Shown here one piece after another: positions 35,773 to 44,478 of a DNA stretch of 64,000 bases. The notes beneath the pieces were generated by a model that made no database searches, was not told where the DNA came from, and saw nothing but the letters and a program-made list of their open reading frames with translations. How positions within the stretch are numbered: position 1 is the first letter of the stretch; every line of letters begins with the position of its first letter. This stretch comes from Membranihabitans marinus (GTDB lineage Bacteria > Bacteroidota > Bacteroidia > Chitinophagales > Saprospiraceae). The DNA lies in contig NZ_JAHVHU010000010.1 of NCBI RefSeq assembly GCF_019802045.1, forward strand, positions 1 to 64,000, written 5' to 3'. Made by a program: the position numbers and the translations under genes.

Positions 35773-37284
35773 TTACTCAACCACTTTTTCGGGAACCATC
35801 CATTCCTGATTCATATGGCCGGGTAATTTCCAAACCTGGCCCTCAAAATCTCCAAAATAGATGGTAGAAGAACTGAATTGATGAGGGTCTCCATCAGACC
35901 AAAAAAAACAAAAAGGTGGTTTAAAATTAAAAGGTCTGCGAACATAGCTGTGATTAAAACGGCTCTGATGAGTAATTTGGCTCTCCTCTTCCCATGTCTT
36001 TCCCTGGTCCGTGGATGTCCATATCACAACTTCACCACCGACGCCCCAGGGCTGCGGTGATTCCGCCGCTGAAGTGGTTGGTCCCACCACCCGCCATCTA
36101 TCGGGAGCAAGGTACAAACTACCCATGTCATAATTGTGATCAGAGGTTGTAACCTCACTCATATCCCATTTCTTTCCATTCCATTGGGCAATAAACCATT
36201 CATAGGGCGCATTTTCCGGACCTGGTTCATGACCATTGCTTTTTATAAATAGTCCAACGGGATGCCCTTGTTTTGTAAACCCCATGTCTTTCAAATAAAT
36301 GTTTTTTCCTTCCGTATAAAAATCTTTGACAAGAGCAGTAGTTTGGGGATCAATCACCGGAATATCAATTTTGTTTCCGGCAGCATCGGTCCATACGTTC
36401 CCCAAATCATCCGTCTGCAAATAATAAAGATCCGTTCTTTGGTCTACGTTTCCCTGCGGGTGGCGATTAAAAAAGGTGCCCACCCTCTTACCCTGCCAGG
36501 TGGCACTGATCTGATAATGTCCCGACTTTTCACCAGGCTCCTGGGGAATCGCAGCAAGCAACTGATCATCACTCCATTGCATACCATTTTGACTGTGTTC
36601 CCAGTATAGTTGACGAACTCCAGTGTATTTCGTAAACAAGTGCAATAAACCACTCTTGGTATTCCAGGGTTGCGGATAAGTCATTTCTTCTTCGGTAACC
36701 TTTTCAAAGTTGTCAATTGAAAATGGTTCACGGCTTCGGTATTTGAAGCCCGGCCGTTTTTTGCCGCGCCCGCTCACAAAAACCCAAATATAGCCTTCAT
36801 CATCGATCATCACGGACGGATTATCATGTGGATCAATTACCCCTTGTTTATCACAAACCACGGTTGGTTGAGCAACCATTCCACTTTTATGATCATAAAC
36901 ACCGATCATACATAGTAGATGACGGGAAGTATCGCTCGGCGTTCCGCCATACACAAAAAAGGTCTGATCTACTTTTGGAGCATACACGGCTAAGGGCACA
37001 TGCTTTGCAGTGTAGGTTCCTAGTCCGCCGGAATATTTATCTCCGTAGTCAAACTTCTGTCCGAGTTCAAACCAGATGCCCCGGTAGCCATCCATTCGCG
37101 TATTCTCCAGATTGTGCGTGTACACTTCAAAGTGATTTTCAGACTGAACAACCCGGTTTGTCAACTTATTTTCCGTTTGCTCATGGTCCTTAGATGAACT
37201 GTTCTCTTTAGATCCGGATTTTAAACTACTACAGGAGAAAATGATCAGATGCGTTATTAATAAAAGCAGGTGGAGTAATCTCAT
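35773..37284 (-). CDS. BNR_4-type beta-propeller lipoprotein, possible polysaccharide lyase
   Basis: 503-residue lipoprotein (signal ending IIFSC, Cys18) followed by a long beta-propeller with BNR-like blades: GYRGIWFELGQKFDYGDKY (about 69-87), DDEGYIWVFVSGRGKKRPG, GHYQISATWQGKR, TSTDQGKTWEEESQ near the end. BNR_4-type propellers occur in families that include the ulvan lyases PL24/PL25, and also in non-catalytic or sialidase-like proteins. I cannot identify the lyase catalytic residues with certainty. It is divergent, 31 bp from the Gfo/Idh gene at 37316, and related in fold to the frameshifted gene at 38494, so it likely belongs to one glycan-use locus. Confidence 0.75.
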   Translation of the reverse strand: MRLLHLLLLITHLIIFSCSSLKSGSKENSSSKDHEQTENKLTNRVVQSENHFEVYTHNLENTRMDGYRGIWFELGQKFDYGDKYSGGLGTYTAKHVPLAVYAPKVDQTFFVYGGTPSDTSRHLLCMIGVYDHKSGMVAQPTVVCDKQGVIDPHDNPSVMIDDEGYIWVFVSGRGKKRPGFKYRSREPFSIDNFEKVTEEEMTYPQPWNTKSGLLHLFTKYTGVRQLYWEHSQNGMQWSDDQLLAAIPQEPGEKSGHYQISATWQGKRVGTFFNRHPQGNVDQRTDLYYLQTDDLGNVWTDAAGNKIDIPVIDPQTTALVKDFYTEGKNIYLKDMGFTKQGHPVGLFIKSNGHEPGPENAPYEWFIAQWNGKKWDMSEVTTSDHNYDMGSLYLAPDRWRVVGPTTSAAESPQPWGVGGEVVIWTSTDQGKTWEEESQITHQSRFNHSYVRRPFNFKPPFCFFWSDGDPHQFSSSTIYFGDFEGQVWKLPGHMNQEWMVPEKVVE

Positions 37285-37315
37285 TATTTGATTCTTATTT
37301 ATTAATCATAAATAT

Positions 37316-38434
37316 ATGTATCTTTCTCGTAAAAAGATGATCCATTTGATCTTCACGCTTCTTTCGATTTTAAGTTTTGCGACCGAGTCATCAGACACGA
37401 CCAAACCGGTTCAAATAGGTATTGCCAGACTCACGCATGATCATGTTAATTGGGTCTTTAACGACGACCATAAAAATGATATTGAAATTGTAGGAATTGC
37501 AGAACCTGACTATGAATTAGCGAAAAAGTATGCCAATCGATATGGATTTTCCATGGATCTGGTTTATAATTCTTTGGAGGAAATGGTCGACGCGACCGCC
37601 CCGAAAGCTGTGATGGCTTTCGGATCTATTTACGAACATCTTGAGGTAGTACAGACATGTGCACCCCGGGGAATCCATGTTATGGTGGAGAAACCATTAG
37701 CGGTTAGCATGGAACACGCCCTTGAAATGGAACGACTGGCTCGCAAGTACGACATACACCTGTTGACCAACTATGAAACCACATGGTATCCAAGTAACCA
37801 CAAGGCATACCACATGGTGGTAAATAAAAATGAATTGGGAACGGTACGGAAAATGGTCATCAGGGACGGACACCGCGGACCGATAGAAATCGGATGCAGT
37901 AATGAATTTCTAGAATGGCTCACAGATCCAGAACTCAATGGCGGGGGTGCAATTGTAGACTTTGGTTGTTATGGAGCCAATTTGGCAACTTGGTTGATGA
38001 AGAACCGAAAACCCAATGCTGTGTGGGGGGTTACGCAGCAGCTAAAACCTGATCTCTATCCTAGGGTGGATGATGAAGCCACAGTCATCCTGGAATACCC
38101 GGAGGGACAAGTAATCATACAAGCCTCCTGGAACTGGCCTTTCAGTCGCAAGGACATGACGATTTATGGAGAAAATGGATTTTTTTCTTCCATCAATTCG
38201 CACGATATAAAAATGCATCTCAGGACGAATAAATCAGCAAGTACCGCTACACTATCAGAGCGGTCAAAACCCTATGACAATCCCTTTTCTTATCTGGCTG
38301 CGGTGATCCGGAAAGAGATTGAGGTGGATCCCCATGATTTATCCTCATTGGACAATAATATGATCGTGGTAGAAATATTGGACGCAGCGCGATGGAGTGC
38401 CCAGACCGGAAAAAAGGTGGTATTAAAGGACTAA
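37316..38434 (+). CDS. exported Gfo/Idh/MocA-family oxidoreductase, unusual Rossmann motif
   Basis: 372-residue NAD(P)-dependent oxidoreductase with an N-terminal signal-like segment (MIHLIFTLLSILSFA; ATG 37337 is an alternative start). The EKP catalytic-lysine motif is in MVEKPLAVSME, and the C-terminal domain is of the usual type (GGGAIVDFGCYGANLATW). The first Rossmann loop reads GIARLTHDHVNW instead of the common GxGxxG, so cofactor binding may be altered. It is the only gene of this stretch on the plus strand and starts 31 bp from the divergent propeller lipoprotein. Its substrate is probably a sugar or sugar acid released outside the cytoplasm. Confidence 0.85.
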   Translation: MYLSRKKMIHLIFTLLSILSFATESSDTTKPVQIGIARLTHDHVNWVFNDDHKNDIEIVGIAEPDYELAKKYANRYGFSMDLVYNSLEEMVDATAPKAVMAFGSIYEHLEVVQTCAPRGIHVMVEKPLAVSMEHALEMERLARKYDIHLLTNYETTWYPSNHKAYHMVVNKNELGTVRKMVIRDGHRGPIEIGCSNEFLEWLTDPELNGGGAIVDFGCYGANLATWLMKNRKPNAVWGVTQQLKPDLYPRVDDEATVILEYPEGQVIIQASWNWPFSRKDMTIYGENGFFSSINSHDIKMHLRTNKSASTATLSERSKPYDNPFSYLAAVIRKEIEVDPHDLSSLDNNMIVVEILDAARWSAQTGKKVVLKD

Positions 38435-38493
38435 GATTCTAGGACTAGGGGTGTCGGCTTTCATAGGATTCTGGGATTCTGTTTTTGCGCAGT

Positions 38494-39757
38494 TCATACG
38501 CAATGAAAGTCCCCACTAATCTCGTAAAAATCGACTGGTAATATTTCTTCCAATGACTTTGATTTAAGAACGGTTCCGATCACCTCAAAATCATCATTGA
38601 GTAAAAGCGTACCAGGCCCGTACTTAATGTGCCAGGAATCTATCTCGTAATTTCCATCCGCACGGTTTCTAAATCCATGGATGCGAACCTCTACATCAAT
38701 ACTTCCCCGGCCTGAAAATTCCCATCGGTAATCCCAGGTGGTAATGGGTTTGATGCCCCACCCCCCCATCATGGTATCTGGCTAGGTACAACTGAATATT
38801 TCCTTCTTCATCATATTTGTGATATACAAAGACTGGCTTATTCTTCGGATCCAATACCATCCGCGCTGCCAAATTGATAATGCCTCCACCCGGCGGAATA
38901 GGGTCCACTATTAACGATGGTTGATTCAGTGTAGCTGGTAATTCTATCTGCTCTCCGCGAACATCATACCAATGAATCAAATCAGGACTCTTCATATAAG
39001 AAAGATCATGATTGGTGGCACAATCCGGTGTATCCCGCCACACCCAATACATATGATACCATTCATCCTGCATCAGGTGCGGTTGTGATTGATAGGCATT
39101 CATCAAGCCCTGTCCGTCGGTTAACGGGACATCCAGCAAACGACTCCAGGTTTGGGATGTGGTGGAATAAACATTATAGATTTCATTTCCGTCACCACTT
39201 CCGCCATCTCGATAATGAAAAATCAATCTCCCTTTTTGGTCTTTCATAAAATGAGGATATGTTGCCCGATCTTCCTCAGTACCAACCATTTGCCATACTT
39301 GTTGCAAGGTTGAAATATCGTGGGGCTGCGTACTTCTGAAATATGTCAAAGGATGGACATGCATATTCCCGGTCAGGTGAATATAGCCCGCCTTATCCAC
39401 AGCCATTGTTATGGAGTTGTGACTATCCCAACCAAGCACTGTACTGGTTCCCCGATGTGTTTTTCGCGAAGTAACCGGCATCTCAGTTAGTATAAATTGT
39501 TGATCTGCAAGATCACGCTGCCCCACGACCATGTTCCGATTCGCATTGTAGTATGCAACGTATTGCCGCTCTTCATGTGTGTACAGGCAAAAACCAACCG
39601 GATGTCCCGCCCATACCTTATCAATCTCCATGACCTGCGTGATGACTGAAGAATCAGAACGCTCGTCACTGACAATCTGGTTTTGAGCATATAGTTGAAC
39701 ACAGCTATTTAACAAAACCCAACAGGAAAGAATGGATACAAAAATTAAATATCTCAC
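38494..39757 (-). pseudogene. BNR_4-type propeller protein (PL24/25-like), frameshifted at a G7 tract
   Basis: Two overlapping frames encode one protein. The N-terminal 353-residue frame starts at 39757 with a good signal peptide (MRYLIFVSILSCWVLL) and runs in the propeller family (WDSHNSITMAVDKAGYIHL, HFMKDQKGRLIFHYRDG) to a run of seven G (minus strand, 38761-38767), after which family resemblance stops. The other frame picks up exactly there with WGIKPITTWDYRWEFSGRG and continues to 38494. Six G would give HDGGWGIKP and an uninterrupted protein of about 420 residues. The cause may be a real mutation, slippage-based phase variation, or a read error in a homopolymer. The intact protein would be an exported lyase-like propeller. 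Confidence 0.8.
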
Positions 39758-39866
39758 GTCTATATTTTTAATAATTGACTGTGCAACAACATGCCAATAC
39801 CAAAATTCAAAACTAAAGCCAAAAACTCTCCCCTTCTCTACCTTTACCTCTACCTTAGCCTTAGCC

Positions 39867-41084
39867 TCATTCGTTCACATAAAAATATCGAATCCGGCAG
39901 GTATTTCCGCTGTGGTCGGCTTGAATTTGCTTTTTAAGGCGAATCTCCAGAAGATGATTGCCTTCATCAAGTTCACCATCCAGTGTATAAAACCAGGGTA
40001 AATGCAATCCCCCACTCCACTTCGTTAACAAATCTTGAACTTTCCACGGTTCGTCATCAATCCGATATTCGATTACACCCGCATCTGGTCCGGATGCTAC
40101 TGCAATTCCCACAGCCGTACCCTTGAAACGAAACTTCAATAGGCTGTCGGGTTCATTTCCGATCAACATGGGTACATGGGTATAATTGGGACGAGTGTTC
40201 GCTCCGTCCAACGGTATCCAATTAGGATCATATTTCCACCCTTCTGTAACCATTTCTGGCGTGACTTCAATCATCCGGCCTGCATCATACGAGTACCTAT
40301 CCAGTTTGTCTGGCAAAGGATGAGTTCTTACTGATTTTTCAGAACGAATTGTTTTCTCCCATGCATTCTCTAAAAAACAAATTATAGAGCGGGCATAGAT
40401 CCCGTGTCCAAACGGAGAAGGATGTAAATCTTTAAAATCATCTGCCCACGTAAACTCTCCTGCATCCATCCGGTCGGTCACTTCCCTGGCCAGATTAATC
40501 GAGGGAATATTGTAGTGCATCGCCACCTTCTCATGATTTTTAATCACCAAGGGAACGTCATTCGCGCGGTAGGTATCTATCTTATCCGGATCTACAAAAT
40601 ACATAAATACGATATCCATGATCGGATTAGATGCTCGCGCATGCCGTACAATGCCTTCCATTGCCCTGACCTGTTCTTGGGTGCTTCGCCCATTCGTAAA
40701 ATCGTTGACGGCAGCCTCTTCAAACAGTAGATCAATGCGTCCGTGCCTTAATACATCCCGCTCGAATCGAAATGCTCCGGGTGTCGACCCCATGGACGGG
40801 ATACCCACGGCAATAAAATCAAACTCAGTATCAGGAAATCTGTGCTGAAGATATTGCATCACACTATCTCTCCAACCGGGATTGTATGATATCGACCCAC
40901 CCAAAAAGGCCACCCGAGCCGAGCTTTTGCTCTCAAAAACCCGCAGCGCATTTTGCAAGCCAGACCGTTTCTGAGACCAGGACGTCTGACTGTCCTGCTC
41001 ACATAAATGGTCTAATCCTTGACCCTGAAGCATTCCACAAAACAGAACCAATAACGGGATAACAGTCTTGAAGACATCTGTCAT
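39867..41084 (-). CDS. exported SGNH/GDSL-family esterase
   Basis: 405-residue exported hydrolase with signal peptide (about 1-22). An SGNH-like first domain has the nucleophile Ser64 in FLGGSISYNPGW, the block V-type Asn/Asp in EAAVNDFTNGR, and a DLHPSPFGH segment (about 219-227) supplying Asp and His. A C-terminal beta-rich domain (about 270-405) follows, probably carbohydrate-related. Such proteins remove acetyl or other ester groups from glycans. It lies in a minus-strand run with the frameshifted propeller gene (109 bp downstream) and the next Gfo/Idh gene (44 bp upstream). Confidence 0.85.
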   Translation of the reverse strand: MTDVFKTVIPLLVLFCGMLQGQGLDHLCEQDSQTSWSQKRSGLQNALRVFESKSSARVAFLGGSISYNPGWRDSVMQYLQHRFPDTEFDFIAVGIPSMGSTPGAFRFERDVLRHGRIDLLFEEAAVNDFTNGRSTQEQVRAMEGIVRHARASNPIMDIVFMYFVDPDKIDTYRANDVPLVIKNHEKVAMHYNIPSINLAREVTDRMDAGEFTWADDFKDLHPSPFGHGIYARSIICFLENAWEKTIRSEKSVRTHPLPDKLDRYSYDAGRMIEVTPEMVTEGWKYDPNWIPLDGANTRPNYTHVPMLIGNEPDSLLKFRFKGTAVGIAVASGPDAGVIEYRIDDEPWKVQDLLTKWSGGLHLPWFYTLDGELDEGNHLLEIRLKKQIQADHSGNTCRIRYFYVNE

Positions 41085-41128
41085 CGTTAATTCATTTAAA
41101 CACCTAAAGCCCGACAGGTTCTGATCTT

Positions 41129-42466
41129 CTATACCACCTCAGGAATCTCGAACCCTTTCCGGTAATGGCCTTTCAAATAAGTATTTGCTTCCGGATCGTT
41201 GACAAACCGTTCTTTACTGGGATCAAACTCGAGAACCCGTCCGGTCCGGTAGGCTATATTTCCAAGATGAGCCAGACCTGATGACAAGTGCGCTGTCTCA
41301 ACCGGTCCGTTTAATATAGACTTATCCTGCTTACGGACCGCTTCCATAAAGTTGGCTATATGCCCATCTGTGCCACCGGCGCCGCGATCCATTCCCGTTC
41401 CGGAAGGTCCACCATCTTCGCCTGATTTTCCAGGTTTTCTATCCTTGCCTAAATAAGTTTTGTATTTATCATACCCATCTACAACCAGGATTCCTTTATC
41501 ACCATAAAAAATATTTCCTACCGTTACCCCTTCCTCCGTATTTGTACACCACGGACGAACTTCAAATTGGATAATCTTATTTTCTTCCGGATAGTTATAC
41601 ACAGAAGTCAGCACTTCGGGTACTTCTTTGGAATCATCCCACAGAAATTTTCCACCCATCGAGGTAATCTGAGTCGGGAATCCCACATCAAGTCCCCACA
41701 TACACAAATCAGTCTCATGAATACCTTGATTACCGACATCGCCATTCCCATAATCCCAGTGCCAATGCCAGTTGTAATGAACCAGATTCTCCGTAAATGG
41801 TACTTTAGGAGCAGGTCCGGTCCAAAGATCATAATTAATATGATCCGGTTTGGGAGAAAAGCCTTTATCCCCGATGCTGGGTCTCCATCGGAAAACCAAC
41901 CCACGCGCCATATACACTCTTCCAATGTATCCATCGCGCAACAATCCGATCGCTTCATTCACAGCAGGTGAGCTTCTCAACTGAACCCCATGTTGTACAA
42001 TCCGATTGTATTTATTCGCAGCTTCCACCATCTTACGCCCCTCCCATATATTGTGAGAACCTGGTTTCTCTACATAAACATCTTTGCCCGCCTGGCAAGC
42101 CCATATAGTAGCCAGTGCATGCCAATGATTAGGCGTGGCCAGGCTGATAATATCAATATCATCATTTGCTATTACCCGACGAATATCTTGTTCGAGGGCT
42201 ACATCTTTGTTGTAGGTTTCCTTAAACGATTGCTGGCGTTCTTTTAAAAGATTCATATCGGGATCACACAAGGTGGTAACTTGTACATTATCCTGGGCCA
42301 TAAATCCCTTAATATGGCTTTTCCCACGACCATGGATCCCTAAAACTGCTACGTTGACTCGCTCGTTCGCACCAAAAACGTTTGCAGAAACAATGGTGGG
42401 AGCAACAATGGCAGCGGATCCGGCCAGGGTCGTTTTTTTAATGAATGATCTTCTTGATGACTTCAT
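41129..42466 (-). CDS. Tat-exported Gfo/Idh/MocA-family oxidoreductase
   Basis: 445 residues beginning with a twin-arginine signal (SSRRSFIKKTTLAGSAA). Cofactor loop GIHGRG (43-48), EKPGSHNI with the catalytic Lys (about 133-140), and the C-terminal YNWHWHWDYGNGDVGNQG segment, common in exported members of this family including GH109-like enzymes, are all visible. Tat export fits a protein folded with NAD(P) before crossing the membrane. It leads the minus-strand run including the SGNH esterase. It resembles the protein at 44479 over its full length and probably arose by duplication. Likely role: oxidising or reducing a sugar in the periplasm. Confidence 0.92.
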   Translation of the reverse strand: MKSSRRSFIKKTTLAGSAAIVAPTIVSANVFGANERVNVAVLGIHGRGKSHIKGFMAQDNVQVTTLCDPDMNLLKERQQSFKETYNKDVALEQDIRRVIANDDIDIISLATPNHWHALATIWACQAGKDVYVEKPGSHNIWEGRKMVEAANKYNRIVQHGVQLRSSPAVNEAIGLLRDGYIGRVYMARGLVFRWRPSIGDKGFSPKPDHINYDLWTGPAPKVPFTENLVHYNWHWHWDYGNGDVGNQGIHETDLCMWGLDVGFPTQITSMGGKFLWDDSKEVPEVLTSVYNYPEENKIIQFEVRPWCTNTEEGVTVGNIFYGDKGILVVDGYDKYKTYLGKDRKPGKSGEDGGPSGTGMDRGAGGTDGHIANFMEAVRKQDKSILNGPVETAHLSSGLAHLGNIAYRTGRVLEFDPSKERFVNDPEANTYLKGHYRKGFEIPEVV

Positions 42467-42792
42467 TTTTATTGATTTAAAAATTGATAAGTTATTCGTC
42501 CAATTTTCAGTTGAAACTTGGAGTTAAAATTGATTCACAGGGCCCGGTCAAAAGTTAAATTCACCCCCCCTTTTGTAAAGATCCGTTAATATATAAAATG
42601 GTTTGCAAATAGTTAAGAAATCGGGAGAAATTAAAAAGATATTCTGAGCTCGGAAGATCTAAAGAACCATTCTCCACCTCAACTTTTCCAAATTTTTCAC
42701 AATTGATTTCATTTTTGTATTTTACGGCCTTTTATACCTTGCGATCTTTTCCGTTGCCTGTCAAATGCAAGCGCAATTTCGGCCATCTGGAG
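42467..42792. other. divergent intergenic region
   Basis: Space between the Gfo/Idh gene (minus) and the aldo/keto reductase gene (plus). It is AT-rich, with a C7 run at about 42565-42571. I see no clear promoter for the leftward gene. The promoter for the rightward gene is listed separately. Confidence 0.5.
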
Positions 42793-42822
42793 TTGTGGTA
42801 AGGGTAATCGATTTTATTTTTG
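42793..42822 (+). promoter_or_regulatory. promoter of the aldo/keto reductase gene
   Basis: TTG (42793-42795), 19 nt, then TATTTTTG (42815-42822), an exact Bacteroidota -33/-7 pair. Transcription would start near 42829, about 16 nt before the ATG at 42845. Confidence 0.6.
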
Positions 42823-42844
42823 CATCAACCAAAAACTATCGACT

Positions 42845-43834
42845 ATGAGCTATTCTGCGAGTAATTCCAGATACCATGAAATGATCTACAACCGGTGCGG
42901 AAACAGTGGGCTCAAATTGCCTGCGATCTCACTGGGCCTCTGGCACAACTTTGGAGATGTAGATGTCCGATCAAACTATGAGCAACTCCTTTTCAGGGCT
43001 TTTGACCTGGGAATTACACACTTTGATTTGGCAAACAACTACGGTCCACCTTATGGCAGCGCCGAACGCAATTTTGGAGACATTCTGGATCGTCATTTGC
43101 GAAAATATCGGGATGAGCTGATTATATCTTCCAAGGCCGGTTACGACATGTGGGAAGGCCCATATGGAGAATGGGGCAGTAAAAAATATCTCGTGGCCAG
43201 CCTGAATCAAAGTTTGAAACGATTGAAGCTGGATTATGTAGATATATTTTACCATCATCGACCCGATCCGGACACGCCTTTGTATGAAACGATGTCTGCA
43301 CTTGATCTGATCGTACGTCAGGGTAAGGCGCTCTATGTGGGTATTTCAAATTATCCCCCAAAGCGGGCTCAAGAGGCTTTTGACATTCTGGAACGACTGG
43401 GGACACCTTGTCTGATCCATCAACCCAAATATTCAATGTTCGTCCGGGATCCGGAAGAGGGCCTCCTTGAAGTGCTGGATAAAAATGGCGTCGGATGCAT
43501 TCCTTTCTCACCTCTGGCACAGGGGTTGTTAACCGATAAATACATACATGGAATTCCCCGGGATTCAAGAGCTTTCCGGGGTCATTTTTTGCAACCCGAA
43601 CAAATCACGGATAATAAAATATCCAAAATCAAAGCGCTGAACAATATGGCACAGGAACGGGGTGAATCCCTGGCACAAATGGCGGTGAACTGGTTGCGAA
43701 AAGATGAACGAGTTACCTCGATTCTGATCGGTGCCAGCAAGGTCCAGCAAATCGAAGAAGCGGTAGCCGGGTTAAAATGTCCTGCCTTTAGTGAAGAAGA
43801 ACTTCAAAAGATCGAAGCCATTCTGGATCAATGA
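42845..43834 (+). CDS. aldo/keto reductase (L-glyceraldehyde 3-phosphate reductase type)
   Basis: 329-residue cytoplasmic NADPH-dependent reductase of the YghZ/Gpr subgroup. The catalytic tetrad is visible: Asp61 in THFDLANNYGPPYGSAE, Tyr66, Lys97 in IISSKAGYDMW, and His137/138 in FYHHRPDP. The C-terminal cofactor segment ILIGASKVQQIEEAV is typical. These enzymes detoxify or recycle small aldehydes. In a carbohydrate region it may also process a sugar aldehyde. It has its own promoter. Confidence 0.93.
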   Translation: MSYSASNSRYHEMIYNRCGNSGLKLPAISLGLWHNFGDVDVRSNYEQLLFRAFDLGITHFDLANNYGPPYGSAERNFGDILDRHLRKYRDELIISSKAGYDMWEGPYGEWGSKKYLVASLNQSLKRLKLDYVDIFYHHRPDPDTPLYETMSALDLIVRQGKALYVGISNYPPKRAQEAFDILERLGTPCLIHQPKYSMFVRDPEEGLLEVLDKNGVGCIPFSPLAQGLLTDKYIHGIPRDSRAFRGHFLQPEQITDNKISKIKALNNMAQERGESLAQMAVNWLRKDERVTSILIGASKVQQIEEAVAGLKCPAFSEEELQKIEAILDQ

Positions 43835-44478
43835 TAAGCTATTCTTTCTGGCCCATCCAAATCTTAACCATACTTATATATCTCATTTCTTCCGTCCCCA
43901 AGATGGACTCAAATATAACATAACTTTCTCCAGGGTCTCACGCCCCTGGCTATGACCTGTCATCCTTACGGGATTTTTCCTCGAGAAATTCTTATCATAC
44001 ATTGACAAACCGACCAACCTCATACGACAAACAACTTCGCCAAACCCCACAGCATGATCGAATAAAACCGTAAGGCACAAGGCTCAGTATGATAGAATGT
44101 AATCAGTCCTAAACTGATCTCAGGTACTAAATGTAACGGGGGTAAACAAACCAAATTAATTCTGTTTCGGTTGACTCCGAACTCCTAATCCCTAACCTGG
44201 ACAAGCCAGAACCAAGCAATTGCTACCAGAGTTAGTGACAGACATCTTCTGCCATAGCAAGTGGGAATGGGGGTTGTCTGAAACTTTTGGGGGAGCCTGA
44301 CGTCCAGGTGCCAAACACTATCCGCACACACAAGCCTGCACTGAAAGTGGCAGACACCAGCATCACCTCTTGCCAAAAATTGGCAGAAGTTGTTTCGTGA
44401 GATACCCAACAACAAAACGCCCCAACACCTAATAGCGAAGTTTACCTCCCGTTACGAAGTAGAGAGACGTCCTAACAA
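43835..44478. other. long intergenic region with scattered repeat fragments
   Basis: 644 bp without a gene. Next to the Gfo/Idh stop (minus strand) are TATTAGGTGTTGGGG and neighbouring GCGAAG/CGAAGT phrases, members of the same fragment family as 28889-29168. Another fragment, CTAATCCCTAACC, is near 44188. A small hairpin TGCCAA-AAA-TTGGCA lies at about 44373-44387. Open frames here have no signal or domain. Confidence 0.5.

Noticed and set aside
44185-44415. Minus-strand open frame in the long intergenic gap
   Set aside because: Composition is unlike neighbouring genes and it contains repeat fragments. No protein family recognised.
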